Origin: Algibacter sp045066735
GTDB lineage: Bacteria; Bacteroidota; Bacteroidia; Flavobacteriales; Flavobacteriaceae
Assembly: GCF_045066735.1 (NCBI RefSeq)
Contig: NZ_JBISHH010000002.1
Span: forward strand, 1-64,000
Reading direction: 5' to 3'
DNA: 64,000 nt
The first letter of the stretch is position 1, and every line of letters starts with the position of its first letter. The notes under the pieces are model-generated. The model did not search any database. It had not been told where the DNA came from and was given only the letters and a program-made list of their open reading frames with translations. A program made the translations under genes and the position numbers. Positions 10,199 to 19,400 of the stretch are shown in pieces.

Positions 10199-10225
10199 TA
10201 TAATTAGAAAATTAAGATAAATAAA

Positions 10226-11953
10226 ATGAAAAATTTAATAAAATATATATTAATTATGCTGGTATTTACTGGTATGATTGCCTGTGATACTCTGGAACCA
10301 ATTGACGAAAACAGGTTAGATTTTGATTTTGTTAGCACGAATCCCGATGCAGCAGAAGGAATATTATTAAATGGATATTCTAACTTAGTTAATCAATATT
10401 CATTTTCTGAAGCAGCTACAGATGACGCTGTAAATAATATTTTGGATAATAACTACAAGAGAATGGCTCTTGGCGAGTTAAACGCACAATTTAATCCTGC
10501 ATCCCGTTGGAATAATTTTGAGCGCGTATTCTGGGCAAACAGATTTCTAGAAATTGTTGACGCTCAAGAAATGCAATGGAGTATAGATACCTTAACTAAC
10601 CAAATGTTTAATATGCGTTTGAAAGGAGAAGCACTTGCACTTAGAGCATTACACCATTTTTATGTACTACAAGCACATGCTGGAGTAGGCGAATCTGGTG
10701 AGTTACTAGGTATTCCATACTTTACTGAATTTGTTGAGTCTGACGGTGATTTTAATATACCGCGTTTATCATTTGAAGCTTCTGTACAGGCTATTATGAA
10801 AGATTTTGATGAAGCGTTAGGTTTATTGCCAACAGATTATGGATTAAGTGAAGGAAATGTAGACCCATGGTACTCAAATTTAGAAAATTTTGATTACAAT
10901 AAGTATCAAGTAGTAAATGATAACTTTTTTGATTTACGAATTTCAGGAAGAATTGTAAAAGCACTAAAAGCTCGTTTGGCACTCTTTGCTGCTAGTCCAT
11001 CATTTTTAAATGATCAAAGCTATTATAACATGGCGGCAAATAATGCCTCCGAAATTTTAAACACAATTGGTGGTGTTGCAGGTTTAGAGCCAACAGGTGT
11101 TGAGTTTTATGCATCAGATGATAATATCGTTAGTAGTGAAATGTTATGGCGTGGTTCAATAGGAGGTAATAGTACAACTTATGAGGAAAGAATGTTTCCA
11201 CCTTCAGTTAATGGAAGGGGAGAGATTAATCCAACACATAACTTTGTTATGGCATTCCCTATGCAAGACGGATACCCTGCAACTGAGGCCAATGGTTTCG
11301 ACCCGCAAAACCCTTATGCTAATAGAGACCCTAGACTAGAAAAGTATGTGGTTGTTAATGGCGCATCTTATGGTGGAGGAATAATTAATACCGGTGTTGG
11401 TGGCGGAAATGATAGATTAGATTCTATTCCTCAGCAATCAACAACTACGGGATATTACCTCAAAAAATTATTACATCCAGATGTTAGAATTAATAACGAT
11501 GGAACAAAATCAGGGAAACGACATGCTGACGTGTATTTTAGGTACACTGAATTATTTTTAATATTAGCAGAGTCTGCTAATGAAATTGGTGGTCCAGATT
11601 ATCAGGTTAATGGAATTACCGCTCGAGATGTAATTGCAGGAATACGTAATAGAGCCGGAATTGTTTCACCAGATAATTACTTGGCATCTATTACAAGTCA
11701 AGAGGATATGAGAGAACTTATTAGAAATGAACGTCGTATAGAACTTAGTTTTGAAGGACACAGGTTTTGGGATCTTAGAAGATGGGGATTACCCTTAAAT
11801 GAAGCGGCCAAGGGGTACTTTTATAATGGCAGTAATTATGTAGAGTTACCGTCTGTTGAAATTAGAAATTATCAACCGTTTGCTACTTATATGCCAATTC
11901 CAAATGCTGAAACGATAAAATTTTCAGAACTTGAGCAGAACAATGGATGGTAG
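10226..11953 (+). CDS. Second SusD-like lipoprotein
   Basis: SusD partner of the receptor at 7130. Cys20 is the lipidation site (GMIACDTLEP). The SusD signatures are present: the MRLKGEALALRALHHFYVLQAH helix, IAGIRNRAGIV, and the ERRIELSFEGHRFWDLRRWG motif before the C-terminus, which ends in NNGW. It has 575 residues, normal for the family. It lies 27 bp after its SusC and 39 bp before the DUF1735 lipoprotein, so all are probably co-transcribed. It is a surface glycan-binding component by family knowledge; ligand specificity cannot be read from sequence. Confidence 0.95.
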   Translation: MKNLIKYILIMLVFTGMIACDTLEPIDENRLDFDFVSTNPDAAEGILLNGYSNLVNQYSFSEAATDDAVNNILDNNYKRMALGELNAQFNPASRWNNFERVFWANRFLEIVDAQEMQWSIDTLTNQMFNMRLKGEALALRALHHFYVLQAHAGVGESGELLGIPYFTEFVESDGDFNIPRLSFEASVQAIMKDFDEALGLLPTDYGLSEGNVDPWYSNLENFDYNKYQVVNDNFFDLRISGRIVKALKARLALFAASPSFLNDQSYYNMAANNASEILNTIGGVAGLEPTGVEFYASDDNIVSSEMLWRGSIGGNSTTYEERMFPPSVNGRGEINPTHNFVMAFPMQDGYPATEANGFDPQNPYANRDPRLEKYVVVNGASYGGGIINTGVGGGNDRLDSIPQQSTTTGYYLKKLLHPDVRINNDGTKSGKRHADVYFRYTELFLILAESANEIGGPDYQVNGITARDVIAGIRNRAGIVSPDNYLASITSQEDMRELIRNERRIELSFEGHRFWDLRRWGLPLNEAAKGYFYNGSNYVELPSVEIRNYQPFATYMPIPNAETIKFSELEQNNGW

Positions 11954-11992
11954 TATAATTGTTTACCATAAAAGAATTAAAAAATATTAGAC

Positions 11993-13159
11993 ATGAAAAT
12001 AAAATTAGTAATAATACTGGCTATTGCATTTAGTTTAATGGCTTGTGAGAATCAAGAAAATGAATTTGACGATTTTGGTTCAACTTCAGTATATTTTCCA
12101 TTTCAAACCCCTGTAAGAACACTAATTCAGGGTAAGTACGATTTAGGTTTTAATGATAACGATAATAATGGTCGATTCGAAATCGGAGTTATTATGTCGG
12201 GAGTTTATAATAATAATAAAAACCGTATAGTACATTTTGAGATGGCTCCCGAACTAATAGATGCAAGTCTATTGGCTGGGGTAGATTCAGTAAACGTCAA
12301 AGTATTACCGTCTTCTTATTATACAATTGAGCAAGAAAGTCCTGTAACAATTCCTTCAGGTTCTACAAAAGGGGTTATCCCGGTGCAACTTACAGATGCA
12401 TTTTTTGATGACCCACAATCATTTGCAGAATTTGAGGAAGTGCATTATGTAATTCCATTAAGAATTACAGATTATGAGGAATTAGATTCGCTTCTAACAG
12501 GGGTGCCAGCTGTAGATAATCCTATTAAAATACGAGAAACAGATTGGGAAACACAACCTAAAGATTATACACTTTTTGGTATTAAGTTTATGAACAAATA
12601 TCAAGGTGTCTATTTAAGACGCGGTGAGGATGCAGCTTCAGGGACTAACGAATCGGTAACAGTTTTTGAAAATGGTGATCCCACAGTAACAGCTTCAGAG
12701 GACATTGAAGGCTCTACAGTTTATAGAGCAGATAATGTTGTGCAAGATGAATTACTGCCAGTATCAACTGCAGGAAGGACAAGCGCAATTACTAATATTA
12801 GTGTTAGAAGGCCAGGTATTGCTACCAATAACAAGTTGTCTTTATTATTGACATTTAACGATAATGAAGAAATTATCATTACTAATGCTGATCCATCTAG
12901 TACTGTTACTGTATCAGGTACAGGGCAATTTGTAGAAAATGGCGATGAATGGGGCGGAGAAAGTCGAGACGTAATTTACTTAGATTATGAATACAGAGAA
13001 ACAGAGGTTGAAGTTACAGAAAGCCGTTTTTTTGGTAGTTTAGTTTCAACAACAACATCAACATTTGATTTATTGCATACAGTTAAAGATACTTTGGTAA
13101 TAAGAGACCGAGACGTAAAATTTGAAGAGTTTACTGTAGAATTAAAAGAAACGCCTTAA
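11993..13159 (+). CDS. DUF1735/BT_3987-type surface lipoprotein
   Basis: Lipoprotein of 388 residues with Cys18 (SLMACENQ). The first half (YFPFQTPVRTLIQGKYDLGFNDND, then VKVLPSSYYTI and TIPSGSTKGVIPVQLTD) has the look of the BT_3987-like N-terminal domain (DUF1735). This domain is found in surface proteins encoded right after SusC/SusD pairs and probably acts as an extra glycan-binding protein. The C-terminal half is beta-rich and of unknown fold. It is the last gene of the SusC/D operon, with a strong terminator 27 bp after the stop. It has no catalytic motif. Confidence 0.75.
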   Translation: MKIKLVIILAIAFSLMACENQENEFDDFGSTSVYFPFQTPVRTLIQGKYDLGFNDNDNNGRFEIGVIMSGVYNNNKNRIVHFEMAPELIDASLLAGVDSVNVKVLPSSYYTIEQESPVTIPSGSTKGVIPVQLTDAFFDDPQSFAEFEEVHYVIPLRITDYEELDSLLTGVPAVDNPIKIRETDWETQPKDYTLFGIKFMNKYQGVYLRRGEDAASGTNESVTVFENGDPTVTASEDIEGSTVYRADNVVQDELLPVSTAGRTSAITNISVRRPGIATNNKLSLLLTFNDNEEIIITNADPSSTVTVSGTGQFVENGDEWGGESRDVIYLDYEYRETEVEVTESRFFGSLVSTTTSTFDLLHTVKDTLVIRDRDVKFEEFTVELKETP

Positions 13160-13185
13160 TTAGTATAGCTTAAACTATATGAGTC

Positions 13186-13228
13186 AAAAAATAGCGGAGA
13201 GCATAATATGCCTTCGCTATTTTTTTTA
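13186..13228 (+). terminator. Intrinsic terminator after SusC/D operon
   Basis: AAAAATAGCG pairs with CGCTATTTTT around a smaller inner stem (GCAT/ATGC). An uninterrupted T-run follows, 27 bp after the DUF1735 stop codon. Confidence 0.85.
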
Positions 13229-13271
13229 TTTAAAAAAAATTCCATCTACTTTAACGGCAATAAATAATTTT

Positions 13272-13316
13272 CAGGATACAGCAGGACGGTTTGTTATTTA
13301 AAACACCTTAAATTTA
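13272..13316 (+). promoter_or_regulatory. CAGGATA-type promoter, site 2 (DUF1080 / oxidoreductase)
   Basis: Repeats CAGGATA (13272-13278) and CAGGACG (13282-13288) are followed after 20 nt by TAAATTTA (13309-13316). The leader to the start at 13535 is about 210 nt, the longest of the set. Confidence 0.8.
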
Positions 13317-13445
13317 TACTATTACAATACTATATTAATTTTGGGTAGATTTATTATATAAATAAGAAATTGACAGTCATAAATAAGATAAATATATAAA
13401 ATATGAAATATATGTTTAAAAGATTTTGAGTTAGTTAGGTATGAT

Positions 13446-13482
13446 CTCCATTTGGAATTAAGTTTTAAAGTGGAGTTTCTTT
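13446..13482 (+). terminator. Terminator-like hairpin in 5' leader (possible attenuator)
   Basis: CTCCATTT (13446-13453) can pair with AAGTGGAG (ending 13475), followed by TTTCTTTTTATTT. It sits between promoter site 2 and the gene it serves, so it may attenuate transcription. An orphan terminator is the alternative. Confidence 0.4.
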
Positions 13483-13534
13483 TTATTTATCCGTAATTTT
13501 ATTATTTACCATCATAAATTTTTTGAATGAAACT

Positions 13535-14917
13535 ATGAACACAATCACAACTAAACTGCTATTAGTTATTGCATGTTGTATTATAACTTCATGTATTAAG
13601 AAAGAAGAACAAACACCTTGGATAGATTTAATTCAAGGTAATTCATTAGAAGGCTGGACAATTTTGGGAGGTGAGGCGAGCTATAACGTTAATGATGGCG
13701 TTATTATTGGAACGACCAAGGCTAACACACCAAATACATTTTTAACTACAAATGAGAAATACGGGGATTTTATATTTGAAATTGAATATAAAGTAGATCC
13801 AACTATGAATTCTGGAATCCAAATAAGAAGTAATAGTTTACCTTATTATCGAGATGGTATGGTACATGGTTACCAAATAGAGATAGACCCATCGAAGAGA
13901 GCTTGGAGTGGTGGTATTTATGATGAAAAAAGACGTAAATGGTTAAACCCATTAGATAAAAATACTGAAGCACAAGCCGCATTTAAGCAAAATGAATGGA
14001 ATCATTATCGTGTTGAGGCAATTGGTGATACTATTAAAACTTGGATTAATAAGGTGCCAGCAGCCTATTTAATAGATGATAAAACGGCCTCTGGTTTTAT
14101 TGGATTACAAGTGCATTCAATAGGTAATAATAAGGAAAAACTTGGAAAACAAGTTATGTGGAAAAACGCTAAAATATTAACTGAAGATTTGGCAAAATAC
14201 TCCAATAAATCACCTTTAGAACCTATAGAAACAAAAAACATGCTTACGTTTCAAGAAAAGAAAGATGGTTGGAAAATGCTATGGGATGGCAAAACCACAA
14301 AAGGCTGGAGAGGAGCCAAATTAGATAAATTTCCTGAGTCTGGTTGGGTTATTGAAAACGGAGAACTTATTGTTTTAGCTACAGGAGGAGAAGAGTCTAC
14401 AGCTGGTGGAGACATAGTAACAACTCAGGATTATAGCAACTTTGAGTTACAAGCAGATTTTAAACTAACTCCTGGCTCCAACAGCGGTATCAAATATTAT
14501 GTAGATACCGAGCTAAATAAAGGTCCTGGATCATCTATTGGCTTAGAGTATCAAATTCTAGATGATGCGCTTCATCCCGATGCTAAAAGAGGTTCGCATG
14601 AAGGTAGTAGAACGGTTTGCTCTTTATATGATTTAATTCAGGCAGACACCAAGAAGCCCTTAAAACCAATTGGAGAATGGAATACGGCATATATTAAATC
14701 GATAGATAATCATGTTGAACATTGGGTAAATGATGTTAAGGTTTTGGAGTATGAACGCGGAAGTAAAGCATTTTTAAAACTAGTTTCAGAAAGTAAATAT
14801 GCCAAATGGCCAAATTTTGGTTTATTAGATAAGGGGCAAATTCTATTACAAGATCATGGCGATAGAGTAGCTTTTAGAAATATTAAAATTAAAGTGCCAC
14901 AAAAAAAGAAAAATTAA
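13535..14917 (+). CDS. Exported protein with two DUF1080 (3-keto-disaccharide hydrolase-type) domains
   Basis: Two concanavalin-like DUF1080 domains lie in tandem. The first covers about residues 30-210 (SLEGWTILGG; NSGIQIRSN; GYQIEIDPSKR; NEWNHYRVEAIGD). The second covers about 235-460 (WKMLWDGKTTKGWRGA; SNSGIKYYVD; GLEYQILDD; GEWNTAYIKS). Pfam names this family 3-keto-disaccharide hydrolase; members act on glycosides oxidised at C3. I start it at ATG 13535 rather than TTG 13523, giving a signal peptide with a lipobox-like Cys (ITSCIKK). It is followed after 1 bp by a Tat-exported Gfo/Idh/MocA oxidoreductase, the enzyme class that makes 3-keto sugars. The pair could form an oxidise-then-cleave module; this is inference. 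Confidence 0.8.
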   Translation: MNTITTKLLLVIACCIITSCIKKEEQTPWIDLIQGNSLEGWTILGGEASYNVNDGVIIGTTKANTPNTFLTTNEKYGDFIFEIEYKVDPTMNSGIQIRSNSLPYYRDGMVHGYQIEIDPSKRAWSGGIYDEKRRKWLNPLDKNTEAQAAFKQNEWNHYRVEAIGDTIKTWINKVPAAYLIDDKTASGFIGLQVHSIGNNKEKLGKQVMWKNAKILTEDLAKYSNKSPLEPIETKNMLTFQEKKDGWKMLWDGKTTKGWRGAKLDKFPESGWVIENGELIVLATGGEESTAGGDIVTTQDYSNFELQADFKLTPGSNSGIKYYVDTELNKGPGSSIGLEYQILDDALHPDAKRGSHEGSRTVCSLYDLIQADTKKPLKPIGEWNTAYIKSIDNHVEHWVNDVKVLEYERGSKAFLKLVSESKYAKWPNFGLLDKGQILLQDHGDRVAFRNIKIKVPQKKKN

Positions 14918-14918
14918 A

Positions 14919-16262
14919 ATGGGAAATAACCGAAGAGATTTTATAAAAAAAACAACCGTAGCGGCATTAGGAGCAAGTTTAACAGGTACAGCTAATGCTA
15001 TGTCGGCAAGTAGCTATAAAAATATAATTGGTGCTAACGATCGTATTAATGTAGCAATAGCAGGATTAGGGCGTAGACTACAGGCCTTTAAGCAGCCTAT
15101 TGCATTAAAAAAAAGTAATGCAAAATTATTATATCTATGCGATGTCATGGAAAGTCAACGCTTAAAAGCTTTAGACGGTTTTAAAGAGCATATAAACTAC
15201 AATCCGAAGTTAGAAAATGATATTAGAAAAGTATTGGACGATAAAAATGTAGATGTACTTATAAACGCTACACCAGACCATTGGCATACTCCAGGTTCTA
15301 TTTTGGCAATGAAAGCCGGTAAGCACGTCTATGTGGAGAAACCTTGTAGCCATAATATGTATGAAAACGAACAATTAGTTAAAGCGGCAAAGCACCATAA
15401 CAAAATCGTTCAAATGGGGAATCAGCAACGTTCATCAGGGCATACTATTGAAATTATGAAAGAAATTCATAATGGCGTGATAGGAAAGCCTTATAAGGCA
15501 GTGGCCTTCTATAATAATGGGCGTGGTCAAGTACCATTACAGAAAAGTGCTCCAATACCTAATGGTTTAGATTGGGATTTGTGGCAAGGACCTGCACCAA
15601 GGAGAAAGTATACTTCTGAAACGTGGGATTATAACTGGCATTGGTATGGTTGGGAATATGGAACGGCCGAGGCAGGAAACAACGCAACACACGAATTAGA
15701 TGTTGCGCGTTGGGCTTTACAAGTCGATTTTCCAAAACATGTATATGTTGAAGCAGAAAAGAGACACTTTGTAAACGATGGTTGGGAAATGTATGATGAT
15801 ATGGAGGCTACCTTTAAATTTGCCGATAATAAAGTCATTAAATGGGATGGTAAATCCAGAAATAGTTATAGCACCTATGGAGGTGGACGAGGAACTATTA
15901 TCTATGGTACCGAAGGATCCGTATTCATTAATAGAGGTAAATATATGTTATACGATCGCAGAGGAAAACTAGTTAGAGAATACAGTTCGTCATCAAAAGA
16001 AGCTGGAACCGCACTTGGTGGTGGTGGAGACACATCAACAAAACATGTTCAAAACCTTTTTAATACTATAAGAGGAACATCAAAACTAACAGCACCTATT
16101 GATGATGCGAGTAAAAGTATGGCTATGGTACATTACGCAAATATTGCTTATAGAATTAATAAAGGTTATGATATAGACGATAAAACCGGAATGATGTACA
16201 ATAGAGACGCCATGAAGCTGTGGTCTAGAACTTATGAACCCGGTTGGGAGCCAACCATTTAA
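14919..16262 (+). CDS. Tat-exported Gfo/Idh/MocA-family oxidoreductase
   Basis: NAD(P)-dependent sugar oxidoreductase-like protein of 447 residues. It begins with a twin-arginine signal (NNRRDFIKKTTVAALG), implying export folded with its cofactor. The Rossmann start (NVAIAGLGRRLQAF), the EKPCSHN motif near residue 140 with the catalytic Lys, and the C-terminal alpha/beta domain (GNNATHELDVARWAL) mark the family. It starts 1 bp after the DUF1080 gene, so translation is likely coupled. Such periplasmic oxidoreductases beside DUF1080 proteins probably interconvert hydroxyl and keto groups on saccharides. The substrate here is unknown. Confidence 0.88.
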   Translation: MGNNRRDFIKKTTVAALGASLTGTANAMSASSYKNIIGANDRINVAIAGLGRRLQAFKQPIALKKSNAKLLYLCDVMESQRLKALDGFKEHINYNPKLENDIRKVLDDKNVDVLINATPDHWHTPGSILAMKAGKHVYVEKPCSHNMYENEQLVKAAKHHNKIVQMGNQQRSSGHTIEIMKEIHNGVIGKPYKAVAFYNNGRGQVPLQKSAPIPNGLDWDLWQGPAPRRKYTSETWDYNWHWYGWEYGTAEAGNNATHELDVARWALQVDFPKHVYVEAEKRHFVNDGWEMYDDMEATFKFADNKVIKWDGKSRNSYSTYGGGRGTIIYGTEGSVFINRGKYMLYDRRGKLVREYSSSSKEAGTALGGGGDTSTKHVQNLFNTIRGTSKLTAPIDDASKSMAMVHYANIAYRINKGYDIDDKTGMMYNRDAMKLWSRTYEPGWEPTI

Positions 16263-16278
16263 TAATAGCAATTTGTTT

Positions 16279-16317
16279 AAAACCTCAAATGCCAATTGGT
16301 GTACGAGGTTTTTTATT
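16279..16317 (+). terminator. Intrinsic terminator after oxidoreductase
   Basis: AAAACCTC (16279-16286) pairs with GAGGTTTT (16305-16312) around a CCAATTGG inner palindrome. TTATTTT follows. Confidence 0.75.
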
Positions 16318-16330
16318 TTGAATCAGGATT

Positions 16331-16360
16331 ATGTGAAAAATATTAACTAAATTTTCACAT
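16331..16360. repeat. Inverted repeat upstream of promoter site 3
   Basis: ATGTGAAAA and TTTTCACAT are perfect 9-bp arms separated by 12 bp, ending 8 bp before the CAGGACA repeat of site 3. It could be an operator or a weak hairpin. No other site of the set has it. Confidence 0.4.
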
Positions 16361-16367
16361 ATTATCT

Positions 16368-16412
16368 CAGGACACAGCAGGATAGCTTCCTGTTATGAAT
16401 CCTTTAATTTTA
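16368..16412 (+). promoter_or_regulatory. CAGGATA-type promoter, site 3 (sulfatase-GH78 operon)
   Basis: Repeats CAGGACA (16368-16374) and CAGGATA (16378-16384), 20 nt, then -7 box TAATTTTA (16405-16412). The start codon is 62 nt further on. Confidence 0.85.
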
Positions 16413-16473
16413 AAGACTCCAAGTTTGGTGTAAAAACCCACTCATTTAAGTTAAATAATTAAGTAATCCATAT

Positions 16474-19400
16474 ATGTTTAAAAGTAGTATTTTATTAGTC
16501 CTATTAAGTGTAATTGGTGGTTTAAAAATAACCAATGCACAACAAAAAAATAATAGTGAAAAGCCAAATATCATCTTCATTTTAACAGACGATCAGCGTT
16601 TTGATGCTATTGGTTATGTAGGAAATAAATATGTTCAAACACCACAAATGGACGATTTAGCAAAATCGGGAACCTACTTTAATACAGCAATAGTTACAAC
16701 CCCTATTTGTGCAGCAAGTAGAGCTAGTATTTTAACAGGGCTTCAAGAACGTGCTCACAATTATAACTTTCAAACTGGTAATATCCGTGATGAGTATATG
16801 GCTAGTTCATACCCAACGGTTTTAAAAAATAATGGATACTATACAGGGTTTTATGGTAAATATGGTGTAAGATATAATGATCTTGACAAACAATTTGATG
16901 AATACGAATCATACGATAGAAATAATAGGTATAAAGACAGAAGAGGGTATTACTATAAAACCATAGATAATGATACCGTGCATTTAACACGTTATACAGG
17001 GCAACAAGCCATAGATTTTATAGACAAAAACGCCAAAAATGAAAAACCTTTTTGTTTATCATTAAGCTTTAGTGCACCACATGCGCACGATGGAGCGCCA
17101 GAACAATATTTCTGGCAAAACACTACAGATAATTTATTGACAGATACAACCATTCCTGAGCCAGAATTAGGAGACGATAAATATTTTAATGCTCAACCTA
17201 AAATTGTTAGAGATGGGTTTAATTGGTTACGTTGGACATGGCGTTATGATACTCCAGAAAAATACCAACATAGTTTAAAAGGTTATTACAGAATGATTTC
17301 TGGAATAGACTTAGAAATAGCTAAAATCCGTAAAAAATTACAAGAAAAAGGTCTAGAAAAGAATACAGTAATTATAGTCATGGGAGATAATGGGTATTTC
17401 TTAGGCGAACGTAAACTAGCTGGTAAATGGCTTATGTACGAGAACTCTATTCGGGTACCATTAATTGTTTTCGATCCAAGAGTTAATAAGCATCAAGATG
17501 TTGATGATATGGTGTTAAATATTGATGTACCCCAAACTATTGTTGATTTAGCTGGCGTAAAAGCCCCAGATACTTGGCAAGGAAAAAGTTTATTGCCAAT
17601 TGTAAAGCAAGAGGCTACTACTATAGCAAGAGATACTATTTTAATAGAACATATTTGGAATTTTAGTGAAATACCTCCAAGTGAAGGCGTGCGAACGGAA
17701 GAATGGAAATATTTTAGATATGTAAACGATAAATCTATAGAAGAACTTTACAATTTAAAGAAGGACCCTAAAGAGGTTAAAAATTTAATTGGGAAGAAAA
17801 AATACAAAGAAGTAGCAGAAAAACTTCGTGCTAAGCTTGATGCTTTAATAAAAGAAAAAAGTAATGCCTACAGAGAAGCACCATCAGATTTAACAGTTGA
17901 ATTAATTAGAGAACCAAGCGAAGATGTTAAAATTTTCGATTTAAAGCCAGAATTTGGTTGGACGGTACCATTAGGATCTAAATTTCAAAGCGCTTATCAA
18001 ATTTTGGTAGCTTCAAATGAAAAAGATATCAATAATAATAACGGGAATATTTGGGATAGTGGAGAAGTACGTTCTTTAGAATCAACAAATGTAGAATATA
18101 AAGGAACGCCGCTTCAAGTAGCACAGACGTACTATTGGAAAGTAAGAATTTGGGATGAAGAAAATAGATTAGTCGATTATTCTGAATCGCAAAAGTTTAC
18201 AACAGGAAAAAGCGATAGCTACATCATTTCAACCGAAAATAAATTTGTAACAACTAAAGTGAAGCCAACAATTTTTGAAAAAAGGGGTAGCTCTTACTTT
18301 ATAGATTTTGGTAAAGCAGCCTTCGCAACCATGGACTTTACATACCATGCCAAAACATCACATACACTTACCGTTAGAGTAGGAGAAATGGTCGATGATA
18401 AAGGGAATGTTAACCGGACACCACCAAAGAAAAGTAATATTCGTTACCAAGAACTAAAAGTTAACGTAACGCCTGGGCAAACTAAATATCAAATAAAGGT
18501 TCAAACAGACGAAAGAAATACAAGACCAAATAAAGCAATACCATTACCAGATGGATTTCCTCCACTTGTACCGTTTAGATATGCAGAAATTGAGGGCGCT
18601 CAAGAATCTATATCCGCAGAAAATGTGGAACAATTGGCCTTTCATACCTATTGGGATGAGCAAGCTAGTAGTTTTAACAGTAATGATAATATCTTAAATC
18701 AAGTTTGGGATTTATGTAAATACTCAATAAAAGCCACAACCTTTAACGGTTTATATGTTGATGGTGATAGAGAGCGCATACCTTACGAGGCCGATGCGTA
18801 TTTAAATCAATTAAGTCATTATACAACCGATAGAGAGTTTGCTATTGCAAGAAGAACTATTGAGTATTTTATGAAACAGCCTACGTGGCCTACAGAATGG
18901 CAACAGCACGTGCCTTTGTTAATACATGCCGATTTTATGTATACAGGCAATACAGAGTTAGTAGAACGTTATTATGAGGCGCTTAAACATAAATCGTTAT
19001 ATGAATTGTCTAACGACGATGGTTTAATTACATCTACTAAAGTTGATGCCGCCTTTATGAAAAAATTAGGTTTTCCTGATGGCTATAAAAAGCCATTAAC
19101 AGATATTGTTGATTGGCCAGGAGCCAATTTTAACGGCAGTAAAACTAAAGGAGAACGCGATGGGTTTGTTTTTAAACCTTACAGCACGGTAATTAACGCG
19201 TTCTTTTATGAGAATATGAAAATAATGGCAGAGTTTGCTAAAATCTTAGGTAAAACTCAAGAAGCTTTAGATTTTGAGTACAGAGCAGCAAAAGCTAAAA
19301 AAGCAGTAAACGAACAAATGTTTGATGCTACACGTGGTGTATATGTAGATGGTATTGGAACGGATCATGCTTCGTTGCACGCTAATATGATGCCTCTAGC

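Larger units (their letters stand above)
13160..13534. other. Intergenic region with terminator, promoter site 2 and long leader
   Basis: The stretch holds the terminator of the SusC/D operon (13186-13228), promoter site 2 (13272-13316) and an unusually long leader of about 210 nt before the next start. The leader contains a terminator-like hairpin (13446-13482). No small gene is convincing. Confidence 0.65.

Noticed and set aside
13336..13343. Perfect TAATTTTG -7 box downstream of promoter site 2
   Set aside because: Its distance from the repeats (47 nt) breaks the spacing seen at all other sites; TAAATTTA at 13309 fits the rule. It could still be a second, independent promoter.
16324..16330. 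CAGGATT just after the terminator at 16279-16317
   Set aside because: No paired repeat, and no TAnnTTT-type box 20 nt downstream.
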